A stretch of DNA of 40,829 nt from SCUN01 sp046598935 (GTDB lineage Bacteria > Acidobacteriota > Vicinamibacteria > Vicinamibacterales > SCN-69-37). The stretch lies in assembly GCA_046598935.1 (NCBI GenBank), contig JBKJHW010000054.1, positions 1 to 40,829 of the forward strand, given 5' to 3'. Made by a program: the position numbers and the translations under genes. Below, in pieces: positions 8,149-16,139 of the stretch; the first letter of the stretch is position 1, and every line of letters starts with the position of its first letter. The notes under the pieces were generated by a model. It saw only the letters and a program-made list of their open reading frames with translations. It had not been told where the DNA came from and did not search any database.

Positions 8149-9396
8149 ATGAACGACACTGGGCGTGTGCGACTGGCGTCTTGGAAGGAAATCGCGGCGT
8201 ATCTGCGCCGCGAGGTGCGCACGGTCATCCGTTGGGAGAAAGAGCGTGGCCTTCCGGTCCACCGTCTCCCGGGCGGACGGGGTGGCAGTGTCTTCGCATT
8301 TGCCGATGAGCTCGACAAGTGGGCGGCCGGGGAACAGGGCAAAGACGGACCGCAGCCAAAACCGGCGACCCGTCGCCGGCGGATCCTCGTCTTTGCGGGC
8401 GCGTCCGCCTTGGCCGCTATCGCAGTCGCCGGGGCAGCCCTTGCGAAGGTAATGCCGGGAGATCTGGCTGACGTCCAGATCAGCGGCAGCACCATCACGG
8501 GGGTCGACGCCGACGGGAGCGCGATCTGGACATCGGCCCTGAACGGTCACGCCCAATCCCTGTCACGCCGGCAGTCGCAGGTCATCGATCTGAACGGCGA
8601 TCGCGCCGCCGACGCGGTCGTGACCGTGCTGCTCAGTCGCACACTGTCTCTCTCCCCCACCGGCATGTTGTACGCCTTTGCCAGCGACGGAAAACGGCTG
8701 TGGGAAAGAACCATCAGCACGGGCCTGTCGTTTGGCGGGGACGAGTTCGATGGGCCGTGGCAGTCGGATGATGTGCTGGCGTTCACGAACGGAGGAGAGC
8801 CGCTCGTCGCATGGGCCGTGCATCATCTGACGTGGTGGCCCAGCATGCTCACGGTGTTTGACGCCCGTGGCTCACGGCTCGGCACGTACGTGCAGTCAGG
8901 CTGGATTCGGCTGATTCGTCCGTCTCGTGACGGTCGCCAGCTCATCACAGCCGGCTTCAGCAACTCGCGCAGGGGTGCGGCGTTTGCGGTACTCGACTCG
9001 CGCCGCCCGGACGGCTCATCCCCCGAGGAACCGGGCTCATCTTACGCATGCCGCAATTGTCCCGATGGCCGGCCGCAGAAATACTTCGTGGTCGAATGGT
9101 CGGATATCGCGACAGGGCTGCCGCCCGACGAGCGAAGCATCAACGTCATCGTGCACCCTGAAACGGGCGCGGTCGTGCTGCACGCCATTCAACGACGCGG
9201 GGCGGATTTAATCGTGGAGCTTTCCCCCTCCTATGAGCCAGTGCGGCGTTCTGCCAGCGATGCGTTCTGGGATTGGCACACGCGGCTTGAGCAGAACGGC
9301 ACCCTCGATCATGGCCGCGACCGTTGTCCCTACCGTAACGGGCCCGTGGTGCACGAATGGACGCCGGAACGCGGCTGGCGGACGATCGGTTCCTGA
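8149..9396 (+). CDS. Membrane-anchored HTH regulator with extracytoplasmic sensor-like domain
   Basis: ATG 8149 (415 residues) is preferred to the upstream start at 8089, whose first 20 residues look unrelated. Residues 9-62 (ASWKEIAAYLRREVRTVIRW, GLPVHRLPGGRGGSVFAF, ELDKWAAG) form an excisionase/MerR-like winged helix of a kind common at the N-terminus of acidobacterial membrane regulators. RRRR at 75-78 precedes one TM (79-99). The remaining 310 residues are predicted outside and resemble a beta-propeller/FG-GAP fold: DLNGDRAADAV is a calcium-loop-like FG-GAP motif, and ASDGKRLWERTI and DARGSRLGTYV are blade-like. A cytoplasmic DNA-binding domain on a transmembrane sensor suggests one-component signalling, probably controlling the divergent pump operon. 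The ligand is unknown. Confidence 0.8.
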   Translation: MNDTGRVRLASWKEIAAYLRREVRTVIRWEKERGLPVHRLPGGRGGSVFAFADELDKWAAGEQGKDGPQPKPATRRRRILVFAGASALAAIAVAGAALAKVMPGDLADVQISGSTITGVDADGSAIWTSALNGHAQSLSRRQSQVIDLNGDRAADAVVTVLLSRTLSLSPTGMLYAFASDGKRLWERTISTGLSFGGDEFDGPWQSDDVLAFTNGGEPLVAWAVHHLTWWPSMLTVFDARGSRLGTYVQSGWIRLIRPSRDGRQLITAGFSNSRRGAAFAVLDSRRPDGSSPEEPGSSYACRNCPDGRPQKYFVVEWSDIATGLPPDERSINVIVHPETGAVVLHAIQRRGADLIVELSPSYEPVRRSASDAFWDWHTRLEQNGTLDHGRDRCPYRNGPVVHEWTPERGWRTIGS

Positions 9397-9435
9397 CGCG
9401 GCAGCCGCTGCGGCATCCCGGCGATCACGTACGCG

Positions 9436-10076
9436 ATGACCCGCAACGGCTTCGCATCGAGACCTGGCGCCGAAACGGCGACCGATCGCAAGCGCAAGTT
9501 CCTGGCGTCTGTGTTCCTGCGCGCGCTTGGCCTGCGCGGCGCCGCGGAAATCCTGCGAACGTTCTACACGGTTGATGAACTGGTGCTCCAGAACGGCCGC
9601 GTGCTCTGGAAGGTGTCCGATTCGCTGGTCGGCCGCCGCGCCGGCGCCGCGCTGCAGATTCCGGGCTCCGACCTCCAGATCTTCGCGAGCAAGAAGATCC
9701 GCAAGGATCGGATCGAGGCGCTCCGCAAGGTAGGCGTCCAGGGCGTCGAACTGGCCGAGGCCGAACGCGAGGGTGCGTTCGCGGCAGCCGATGTCGTTGA
9801 CCCGTCCACCGGCGAGGTGTTGCTCGAAGCCAACGATGAACTCTCCGAGCGTGTGATCGCCATGGCGCAGGAGATGAACGTTGACCGGATCACGGTCTTC
9901 TTCCCGGAGAAGGACGACGTGGGTTCGGTGCTGTCGCAGACGCTCGACAGTTCCCAGACCCTGTTCGAGAACATGTTCTTCAACGCCCAGACATACGACT
10001 TCTCCAGGGGCGGGCGACCCCGCTCGACGAAAAGGTGCTGCACCCGCAAGATTTTTATGAGGTCCAGCGACTGATA
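9436..10076 (+). pseudogene. Internal fragment of RNA polymerase beta subunit gene (rpoB), eroded
   Basis: From about 9481 the translation follows RpoB in order: DRKRKFLASVFLRALGL, EILRTFYTVDELVL, then STGEVLLEANDELSERVI and LFENMFFNAQTYDFSR. This corresponds to the region around E. coli beta residues 200-430 (by memory of the E. coli sequence). About 20-25 residues are missing between VLSQTLD and SSQTLFENMFF, where intact proteins have the EIYRRLRPGDPPT segment. A second small deletion with a frame change follows at about 10015, after which PLDEKVLHPQDFYEVQRLI reads in another frame. Both protein ends are absent, no ribosomal or rpoC genes are nearby, and upstream residues (9436-9480) are unrelated. 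The real rpoB must be elsewhere; this looks like a dispersed partial duplication or recombination scar. Confidence 0.8.
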
Positions 10077-10115
10077 AGGCCGGTTATGTCAGGAACAGCC
10101 CCTTCATACGGACTA

Positions 10116-11372
10116 TCAGCGATACTCCGACCTTCTCTGTCGCGGCTCAATCAATGATTGGGCGGTGGCGGATGCCCGCCGCAACGGTGCGCGCCAGGCG
10201 CGCGGTTCCCAGCGCATCTCTGACTTCTCGCGACTCCAACCGTCTTCGCCGATCGACTGGTACTCGCGCACGACGAGGTCGCCACTCTCCACACGGCAGT
10301 AGAAGAACGCGCGGTTCGCACCGCCCGCGCCGGCATTCTTGGCACCGAAGACCGGAATCCCGCTCGGTGCATCAATGGTGTGACCGTCCCAGACGTCCGT
10401 GCGTCGCGCGTGCAGGTGGCCGTGGAAAATTGCGGCGATGTTGTAGGGCTGAATCGCACGATGGTAGGCGCGCACGTCGCAGGCGCTCCACTCGCTCATG
10501 CTGATGCCGCTCGCATTCTTCGGGCAGTCCTTGCTGTGCCACGCGATCTTCGTCATGCCTTCGCAACACATCGCCCGGCTACCGCCTGTGGAGCTCTCGT
10601 CGCACGGCTGGCTGTATCGCTGAAGGTCAACGTGCTGCATAAGAATGACGGGCCGGCCGCTCTCGCCGACGTGCGTCTTCATGTCGTCGATCAGAAACGC
10701 CAAGCTGTCGAACGCGGCGTATCGACTGATCGGCAAATCGTCCTGATTCGAACCGACGACGATTCCGAGTGCGACGAAGTGAATGCCGTTCCAGTCCCAT
10801 GAGTAGTGCAGACCGTTCGATGAAATGGCGGTGAGGCCGCGGCGCTTCGCGTTGCGCGCGATCAAGCCGTGAATCGTCACATTCGCGGCTCGCGGCGTGT
10901 CGTGATTGCCGTGGATCTCAAGCAGCGGATAGCGGAGTGTGCCGTCCGTGCCGCTGAGCCCGTACAAATCTGTGTGTGCCTTCCACTCGGTCTCGGCCAT
11001 GCGCTCGTGATCGACGCCGAGCCTGTCGCCCGAGTCGGCCATGTCGCCAAGGTGCAGCACGGCACGCGGTGCCGCGACGATCCCTCCGCCAAGCGTCGAT
11101 GGAAGCGTTTGTCCAGGGAGCGCATTGACGACGTCGATTAACCGCTCATTGAGAGCGAAGCGTGCCGCGTCGACCTTCGTGGGCGCCGTGGCGTCGGCGA
11201 GCATGTGCGTGTCGGAAATAATGAAGAAAGCGAGTCCATCGGCGGTCGGCGCCTGATCTGCCCAGAGTGAATTGCCTGGCCAGCCGAGCGCGAGGCCGGC
11301 GCCTGCAAACGCGCCGCCGCCGAGAAACTCGCGGCGCGTGACCCCTCTGGTTTGCTGACGTGCCTCAGACAT
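10116..11372 (-). CDS. Tat-exported calcineurin-like metallophosphoesterase
   Basis: The frame extends to 11642, but the start at 11372 is chosen because it begins a twin-arginine signal (TRREFLGGGAFAGAGLALGW); the 89 residues upstream are Arg-rich and overlap another gene. 418 residues. The metallophosphatase metal motifs are in order: IISDTHM, HLGDMADSGD, EIHGNHDT, MQHVDLQRY and FHGHLHARR, giving a dinuclear metal site. A Cys-containing insert (RAMCCEGMTK) lies between the fourth and fifth motifs. It should act in the periplasm on a phosphodiester or phosphomonoester; the substrate cannot be told. The gene stands alone, 39 bp downstream of the rpoB fragment on the opposite strand. Confidence 0.88.
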   Translation of the reverse strand: MSEARQQTRGVTRREFLGGGAFAGAGLALGWPGNSLWADQAPTADGLAFFIISDTHMLADATAPTKVDAARFALNERLIDVVNALPGQTLPSTLGGGIVAAPRAVLHLGDMADSGDRLGVDHERMAETEWKAHTDLYGLSGTDGTLRYPLLEIHGNHDTPRAANVTIHGLIARNAKRRGLTAISSNGLHYSWDWNGIHFVALGIVVGSNQDDLPISRYAAFDSLAFLIDDMKTHVGESGRPVILMQHVDLQRYSQPCDESSTGGSRAMCCEGMTKIAWHSKDCPKNASGISMSEWSACDVRAYHRAIQPYNIAAIFHGHLHARRTDVWDGHTIDAPSGIPVFGAKNAGAGGANRAFFYCRVESGDLVVREYQSIGEDGWSREKSEMRWEPRAWRAPLRRASATAQSLIEPRQRRSEYR

Positions 11373-11381
11373 GGGGCTTAG

Positions 11382-11620
11382 TCTAATCCCCGAAACCCAC
11401 TTGACTTGCGGCGGCAGGCTGCCGCCGCCGATCGCCCGTCGATGTTCTACGCGAACGGCTGGGCGCAAATGGAAGCGCAGGCGAACCTGCTCTTGCATCT
11501 GTACGGCGAGTCGCGTGGACGCGGCGCCGAGTATTGGGGAACGTCGGCGCTCGCGCTCGGCGCCGAACCACGCACCGAGACGCCCGCCGCTCCGGCCGCC
11601 CCGCCAAAGCCTGCGGTCGT
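11382..11620 (+). other. Gap of 248 bp holding a coding-like plus-strand remnant
   Basis: Between the metallophosphoesterase start and the amidohydrolase stop, the plus strand is open from 11382 and reads a balanced-looking peptide including MFYANGWAQMEAQANLLLHL and YGESRGRGAEYWGTSALALG, then a Pro/Ala stretch. The opposite-strand frames here are Arg-rich shadows. A GCGGCGG/CCGCCGC hairpin sits at its start (about 11409-11428). There is no stop before the neighbouring gene and no convincing start. It may be the tail of a lost gene; I cannot name a family. Confidence 0.3.
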
Positions 11621-14600
11621 TTATTTCGGTTCGGTGCCCCACCAGAATTGCTTGGGGAGCGGCTTCGCCGTCGGCCAGATCAGGTTGAGCGTGTCGCCTT
11701 CGTAGATCTCGCCGTTCTTCACCACGTAGCGGATCGAGTTCGTGTTCTTGATGTTCTCGAGCGGGTTGCGATCGAGCACCAGGATATCCGCCAGCTTGCC
11801 CGGCTCGAGCGAACCGAGGTCCTGGTGCAGGCCGATAGCTTCGGCGCTGAACAGCGTGATGATACGCAATGTTTCATGTGGCGTGAGACCGCCGGAGGCC
11901 AGGTTCCACGTTTCCCAGTGCGCCCCCAGGCCCTGCAACTGGCCGTGGCTGCCGAGCCCCGCCCGCCCGCCGGCACGGATGACATCGGTCACGCCCTTCG
12001 CGATCAGGCTGTGGCCATACTCTTCCGGCAGGAACCACTGCGGCCGGCGACGCACCATGCCGTCGAGTAACTCCCACGGAATCCACTGGCGCAGCTTCTG
12101 GTCCTGCGCCGGGTTCTCATTCTCGAACCAGTAGTTCTCGCTCCACGGCGCGCCGTAGGCGACCAGAATCGTCGGCGTGTAGTAGGTCTTGGTTTTCGCC
12201 ACGAACGTGGTGACGTCCTTGTAGAGCGGCGCAATCGGCAGGCTGTGTTCCTGGCCCGAATAGCCGTCGGCCATCTGCGTCAGGTTCAGCTTCAGGTCGA
12301 GCGATCCTTCAACGGTTGCGGTGATCCCGTATTCCTTGCAGGCCTCGATGATCCACTGGCGGACGATTCGATCACCGGCGACGTACTGCTTGAGGGTGTT
12401 GGTGCGATAGGCCTCTTTGTAGCGCTTGACGAAGCGGAACGCGGCGTCACGGTCCTCGATGCCCGAGCCGGCGAACAGGCCAGGTCCGGTGGCGTAGATC
12501 CGCGGACCGGGCATCATGCCGCCATCCACCATGTCCGCGTACGCGAACACGTCCGGCGTCGACGTCTGCGGATCGCGCGTCGTGGTCACGCCGTAGGCGA
12601 GGTTGGCCAGGTACTGCCAGACCTCGGTCTGATGCAAGCCGCGCGGCGCCCACATGTGCGAGTGCGCATCGACAATGCCGGGCATGATGGTCTTGCCGGC
12701 CACGCTGATGGTGCGCGTGCCGGCCGGCACCGTCAGTGAGCCGCGACGGCCCACCGCGGTGATGCGGTTGTCGGTCACCAGCACGTCACCCTGCGGGATG
12801 ACCTCGTCGCCCTTCATGGTGATGACGCGCGCGCCCGTAAGCAGCACTGAGCCCCTGGGCGTCGACCGCGGCATCTCGACGACCACGTCGGTCTTCTGCG
12901 CGTCGTTGGCGTCAATCTCCTGGCGGAAGAACTGTGCGCCCCAGGCCCACGTCACCGCTTTGCTGTCGGCACTCCAGTTTAGGTAATCACCGCCATCGAG
13001 CGACATCCGCTTGACCGGCACCGACGTGGTGTCGGCGCGCCCCTGGATGCGCACTTCCACCGTCTCGCGGCCGGCCCGCGGCACGGTGACGAGATAGTGC
13101 TTCTCTTGCAGGCTGACGAACGCGCGCGTGCCATCCGGCGAGAGGCGAATGTCGTTGGCGTTCGGCGGATTGGCGCCCGGGCCGACACCGGTGATGCGAA
13201 CCAGGGTGCGGCGATCGTAGCCATCCATGGTGATCGACTGCAGCCCGCGATTGGTCGTCAGGTACACGCGCGACGAGTCGTTGCGCGCGAAGTGCGGCCC
13301 GCGCCCGCTCTGAGCCGAGGCGACCAGCGTGGACGTGCCGCCCGCAGCCGGCATCCACCGAATCTCCAGCGTGTTGGGCGGGCTGACGCCGCCGATCTCG
13401 CGTGGCGCCTCTTCGTCGCCGTCGCGCTCGTTCTCCGGCGGCGTGTCCATCAGGATCGAATAGAGCTGGTCGGACGCCGCTCCGGCGAGATACACCACGC
13501 GCGTGCCGTCAGGAGTGAAGGTGGGGTCGAGGTAGTAGCCCGCGCTACTCGTCAGAGTCTCCGCCGCTCCCCCTGTCGCCGCCACCTTCTTGATCAACCC
13601 ACCCGTCGTCGTCCAGGTTGTGTAGACGATGGAGCGGCCGTCCGGTGACCACGACGGCATGAACTCTCCCTCACCCGCCCCCCCGGTGCCTGGGGTGCCT
13701 GGAGTGCTGGAGGGGCTCGTTAACAAACGAGGAGCCCCAGCCGGCATGTCCTTGATGTAGAGGCGATTCATCGCGCTGAAGACCAGCTTCGTGCCGTCGG
13801 GCGACAACGAGGGCCAGCGAATCAGCCGCGCGCGGACCATCGGGCCGTCTTCGACGCGCACCGGCGTGTAGACACGCGGCGCGATCTCGGCCTGCACCCT
13901 GGCAGTGAAGGGAATGGGCGTGGCGGCGCCGGTTTCGAAATCGATCTTCTGGAGCTTGCCGGCCACCGGGACGATCAGCGACTTGCCGTCGGGCAAGAAA
14001 TCGTAGCGCGGCAAGGTGTCTCGGCTGGCGCGGCTCTCCTGGTCGTCGCGGGTGACGGGATAGGCGAGCCAGCGCTCGGCACCCGTCTCCAGGTTGCGCA
14101 CGCGCAGGCCGGTTTGTGACTTGTGGCGCGTTCCGAACACCATCCACTTACCGTCCGGCGAAATCGCCGGCCGAATGGCGCTGCCCTGCGCGTTGGTGAC
14201 CTGCGTGACGTCGCCGGTCTCGCGGTCGTGCCGGTAGATCTGCCAGAGCGGAAAGCGGGCGTTATAGGTGAACGCGCCGGTGCGCTGGGTGTAGAAGATG
14301 AACCGGCCGTCGGGCGAGACCACGGCGCCCATCTTGTTGGTCGGGGGCGCGGGCGGCGGGCCTTGCGCGTCTGGGCCGGGCTGGGGTGGCGGCGCCGGGC
14401 CGATGCGCACGCCGGTGCCGCCATCGCGGTGATACATGAACAGGCCGAACGTGCCGGGCTCGGGCGGGCGCGACTTCGACACCACGATGTAATTGCCGTC
14501 GGGCGTCCACGCCGGCGACGCCATGATCTGCGGCCGGTCGTTGGTCTTGCCGTCCTTGGTGACGGCCTTCGGGCTCGAGCCATCCGCGTTGGCCACCCAC

Positions 14601-14956
14601 AGGTTCTCGACGCCGGTGCGATCGGTGAGGAAGGCCAGGGCGCGGCCATCCGGAGACCAGGTCGGCTGGCTTTCGAACGACAGGCCGCCCATGATCCGCT
14701 TGGCCTCGCCGCCGCCGATCGGCATGGTGTAGAGATCGCCGAGCAGGTCGAACAGGATGGTCCTGCCGTCCGGCGACACGTCCACCTGCATCCACGTGAC
14801 TTCATCGGTCGAGAACTCGATGGTCTCGGCGGTCTTGAGCGTGAAGCCCTCTGCCGGCTTCGCGGTGTCTTCCGGCTGGCGGTCCTGGCCGCGGAGCGTG
14901 GTGAAACCGATCAAGGCAACGGCAAGCAAACCCACGGACAGCGTTCTGGTGCGCAT
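11621..14956 (-). CDS. Exported TolB-like propeller fused to a metal-dependent amidohydrolase
   Basis: ATG 14956 starts a signal peptide (MRTRTLSVGLLAVALIGFTT); the open frame continues upstream to 15133 but those residues are not signal-like. 1111 residues. Residues about 40-660 contain repeated blades with SPDGRTILFDLLGDLYTMPI, WSPDGRALAFLTD and FTPDGTRVVYLAG. From about 690 an amidohydrolase follows: LLTGARVITMKGDEVIPQGD, the metal motif VDAHSHMW (His765, His767) and the C-terminal PGKLADILVLDRNPLENI. The usual late metal Asp motif is replaced by a LGSHGQLQG segment. Family members hydrolyse cyclic amides or peptide-like bonds. The propeller may recruit peptides, as in tricorn or DPP-like proteases. 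It is probably periplasmic or secreted. Confidence 0.9.
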   Translation of the reverse strand: MRTRTLSVGLLAVALIGFTTLRGQDRQPEDTAKPAEGFTLKTAETIEFSTDEVTWMQVDVSPDGRTILFDLLGDLYTMPIGGGEAKRIMGGLSFESQPTWSPDGRALAFLTDRTGVENLWVANADGSSPKAVTKDGKTNDRPQIMASPAWTPDGNYIVVSKSRPPEPGTFGLFMYHRDGGTGVRIGPAPPPQPGPDAQGPPPAPPTNKMGAVVSPDGRFIFYTQRTGAFTYNARFPLWQIYRHDRETGDVTQVTNAQGSAIRPAISPDGKWMVFGTRHKSQTGLRVRNLETGAERWLAYPVTRDDQESRASRDTLPRYDFLPDGKSLIVPVAGKLQKIDFETGAATPIPFTARVQAEIAPRVYTPVRVEDGPMVRARLIRWPSLSPDGTKLVFSAMNRLYIKDMPAGAPRLLTSPSSTPGTPGTGGAGEGEFMPSWSPDGRSIVYTTWTTTGGLIKKVAATGGAAETLTSSAGYYLDPTFTPDGTRVVYLAGAASDQLYSILMDTPPENERDGDEEAPREIGGVSPPNTLEIRWMPAAGGTSTLVASAQSGRGPHFARNDSSRVYLTTNRGLQSITMDGYDRRTLVRITGVGPGANPPNANDIRLSPDGTRAFVSLQEKHYLVTVPRAGRETVEVRIQGRADTTSVPVKRMSLDGGDYLNWSADSKAVTWAWGAQFFRQEIDANDAQKTDVVVEMPRSTPRGSVLLTGARVITMKGDEVIPQGDVLVTDNRITAVGRRGSLTVPAGTRTISVAGKTIMPGIVDAHSHMWAPRGLHQTEVWQYLANLAYGVTTTRDPQTSTPDVFAYADMVDGGMMPGPRIYATGPGLFAGSGIEDRDAAFRFVKRYKEAYRTNTLKQYVAGDRIVRQWIIEACKEYGITATVEGSLDLKLNLTQMADGYSGQEHSLPIAPLYKDVTTFVAKTKTYYTPTILVAYGAPWSENYWFENENPAQDQKLRQWIPWELLDGMVRRRPQWFLPEEYGHSLIAKGVTDVIRAGGRAGLGSHGQLQGLGAHWETWNLASGGLTPHETLRIITLFSAEAIGLHQDLGSLEPGKLADILVLDRNPLENIKNTNSIRYVVKNGEIYEGDTLNLIWPTAKPLPKQFWWGTEPK

Positions 14957-14978
14957 GGCGAGAGTATAGACGCGCGCC

Positions 14979-15167
14979 ATGCGAAGCCTCAAAGCCTTTG
15001 CGCTCGCTGTCACGGGCGCGGCCGTCTTTGTGATGCGTGTTGGCGCGGTGACGCGCGTGCCATCAGCAGACGGCCAGTTCTGGGACATCCAGGACACCTC
15101 GCCGTGGGCGCAAGACAGCGGCGGCATCGCCACCGGCGGGCGCGCATTACGAAGATCCGCACGATAG
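14979..15167 (+). pseudogene. Truncated start of a secreted protein
   Basis: A 62-codon frame starts at ATG 14979, 22 bp from the divergent amidohydrolase start. It begins with a convincing signal peptide (MRSLKAFALAVTGAAVFVMR) and continues with FWDIQDTSPWAQDSGGIATG, which looks like genuine mature protein. It then degrades into ALRRSAR and stops. Two hairpins follow directly (15178-15193 and 15208-15235). The simplest reading is a gene whose body was deleted, leaving its start next to a repeated hairpin. A genuine 62-residue exported peptide remains possible. Confidence 0.4.
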
Positions 15168-15177
15168 TACGCAGGTA

Positions 15178-15193
15178 CGGACCTTCAGGTCCG
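15178..15193. terminator. Small hairpin upstream of the repeated 28-nt hairpin
   Basis: CGGACC-TTCA-GGTCCG is a perfect 6-bp stem with a 4-nt loop. It lies 11 bp after the stop of the truncated secreted ORF and 14 bp before the second hairpin. There is no U-tract of its own. Confidence 0.35.
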
Positions 15194-15207
15194 CGCGCTT
15201 GGATATC

Positions 15208-15235
15208 AAGGGCGGCCAGAACATCGGCCGCCCTT
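15208..15235. terminator. Perfect 10-bp hairpin, copy 2 of the repeated element
   Basis: This is the same 28 nt as at 1227-1254 (stem AAGGGCGGCC, loop AGAACATC). On plus it is followed by TTCTCTATTTC, giving a short U-rich tail, so it can act as a terminator for plus transcription from 14979. It also sits immediately beyond the stop (15240) of the minus-strand methyltransferase gene. The identity of loop and stem over 14 kb suggests a mobile or duplicated element more than two independent terminators. Confidence 0.65.
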
Positions 15236-15239
15236 TTCT

Positions 15240-16079
15240 CTATTTCGGCCGAAAGACATTCACATACGCGTCGACCGTAAGCTCGAGGCGCTGCAGCGCC
15301 GCGATGGCTGCGCGGGTCGACGCGCTGATGTGCCAGTAGTACGGCGTCATCGCCACAAGATCGTTGATCTCCGCCTGCGACTCGAGCGTGATGGAGTGAC
15401 GTACGCGCGTTGACGACGCGTGGGCGAAGAGCGTGTCGCCCGCCATCAGCGCCGGCGTCGGCGGATGCGGCTTGACCGTGCTGTAGATGATCTTGCGAAG
15501 CTCCTGGAGGTGATCCGGGCCCGGTGTCACCGTGACCAGCGCGCCGTCGTCGCGAATCACCCGCCGGACATCGGCCGCGTCGATCGGCGCGAACACGCTC
15601 AATGCGACGCTCAGTGACGCCGGCAGGAACGGGCTGCGGTGCAGGCTCGCCACGATCCAGTGGATGTCACGGCCGTGCGCCGCCGCCATCTTGATGCCGG
15701 GCCTCGAGATATCGACGCCGTACACAACCGCACCAGTGAGGGCAGTCTTGATGCGCGCGGTGAAGAACCCTTCCCCGCAACCGAGGTCCGCGAACTGCGC
15801 GCCGGCCATGCGTGGCGTGCCTGCGCCGAGGACGTCGGTCATCGTCGTGACAGCGGCGGCAGCCATCTGATCGTAGTAGCCGCGCTGCAGAAACGCGCGC
15901 CGGCTCTGGAGCATGCCGACGCTATCGCCTGGTTCGGCCGATTGCTTCTTGTTGGAGAGCAGGAGGTTCAGGTAACCATTGCGAGCGCGATCGAACGTGT
16001 GCGCGTTCGCGCAGGCTGCGGCTGTCGGGCCCAACGCGAGTGATGTGCCGCACACCGGGCAGGCGAGAACAGTATTCAC
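15240..16079 (-). CDS. rlmA: RlmA-type 23S rRNA (guanine-N1)-methyltransferase
   Basis: GTG start at 16079, 279 residues, close to the usual RlmA length. An N-terminal zinc site (Cys7, Cys10, Cys23, His27: CPVCG ... CANAHTFD) is followed by the family signature ARNGYLNLLLSNKK and the GDS-x-x-ML-x-SR-x-FL stretch. The class I SAM-binding motif is ADLGCGEGFFTARI, with GVDISRPGIKMAA as motif II. A C-terminal MTPYYWHIS matches the typical MTP(Y/H)-x-W segment. RlmA enzymes methylate G745 or G748 of 23S rRNA; which one cannot be decided here. The gene follows the DUF4126 gene on minus, separated by 57 bp containing tandem heptamers. Confidence 0.88.
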   Translation of the reverse strand: MNTVLACPVCGTSLALGPTAAACANAHTFDRARNGYLNLLLSNKKQSAEPGDSVGMLQSRRAFLQRGYYDQMAAAAVTTMTDVLGAGTPRMAGAQFADLGCGEGFFTARIKTALTGAVVYGVDISRPGIKMAAAHGRDIHWIVASLHRSPFLPASLSVALSVFAPIDAADVRRVIRDDGALVTVTPGPDHLQELRKIIYSTVKPHPPTPALMAGDTLFAHASSTRVRHSITLESQAEINDLVAMTPYYWHISASTRAAIAALQRLELTVDAYVNVFRPK

Positions 16080-16095
16080 GCCTAGAGTGTGTCAG

Positions 16096-16139
16096 AGGTA
16101 CCTCTGATCTTTGCCCTTTGCCCTCTGCCCTCTGCCCTA
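16096..16139. repeat. Tandem heptanucleotide tract (TTTGCCC/TCTGCCC family)
   Basis: After AGGTACCTCTGATC the plus strand reads four in-phase heptamers: TTTGCCC, TTTGCCC, TCTGCCC, TCTGCCC, then TACTC. The block CCTCTGATCTTTGCCC is shared with both arms of the repeat at 25820-25985. It fills the gap between rlmA and the DUF4126 gene and overlaps the latter's stop codon. Confidence 0.75.

Noticed and set aside
11373..11642. N-terminal extension of the metallophosphoesterase
   Set aside because: The upstream 89 residues are Arg-rich and would bury the Tat signal that begins at 11372.
14123..15280. 385-codon plus-strand frame
   Set aside because: Antisense to the propeller blades of the amidohydrolase fusion and runs through the hairpins; no domain character.
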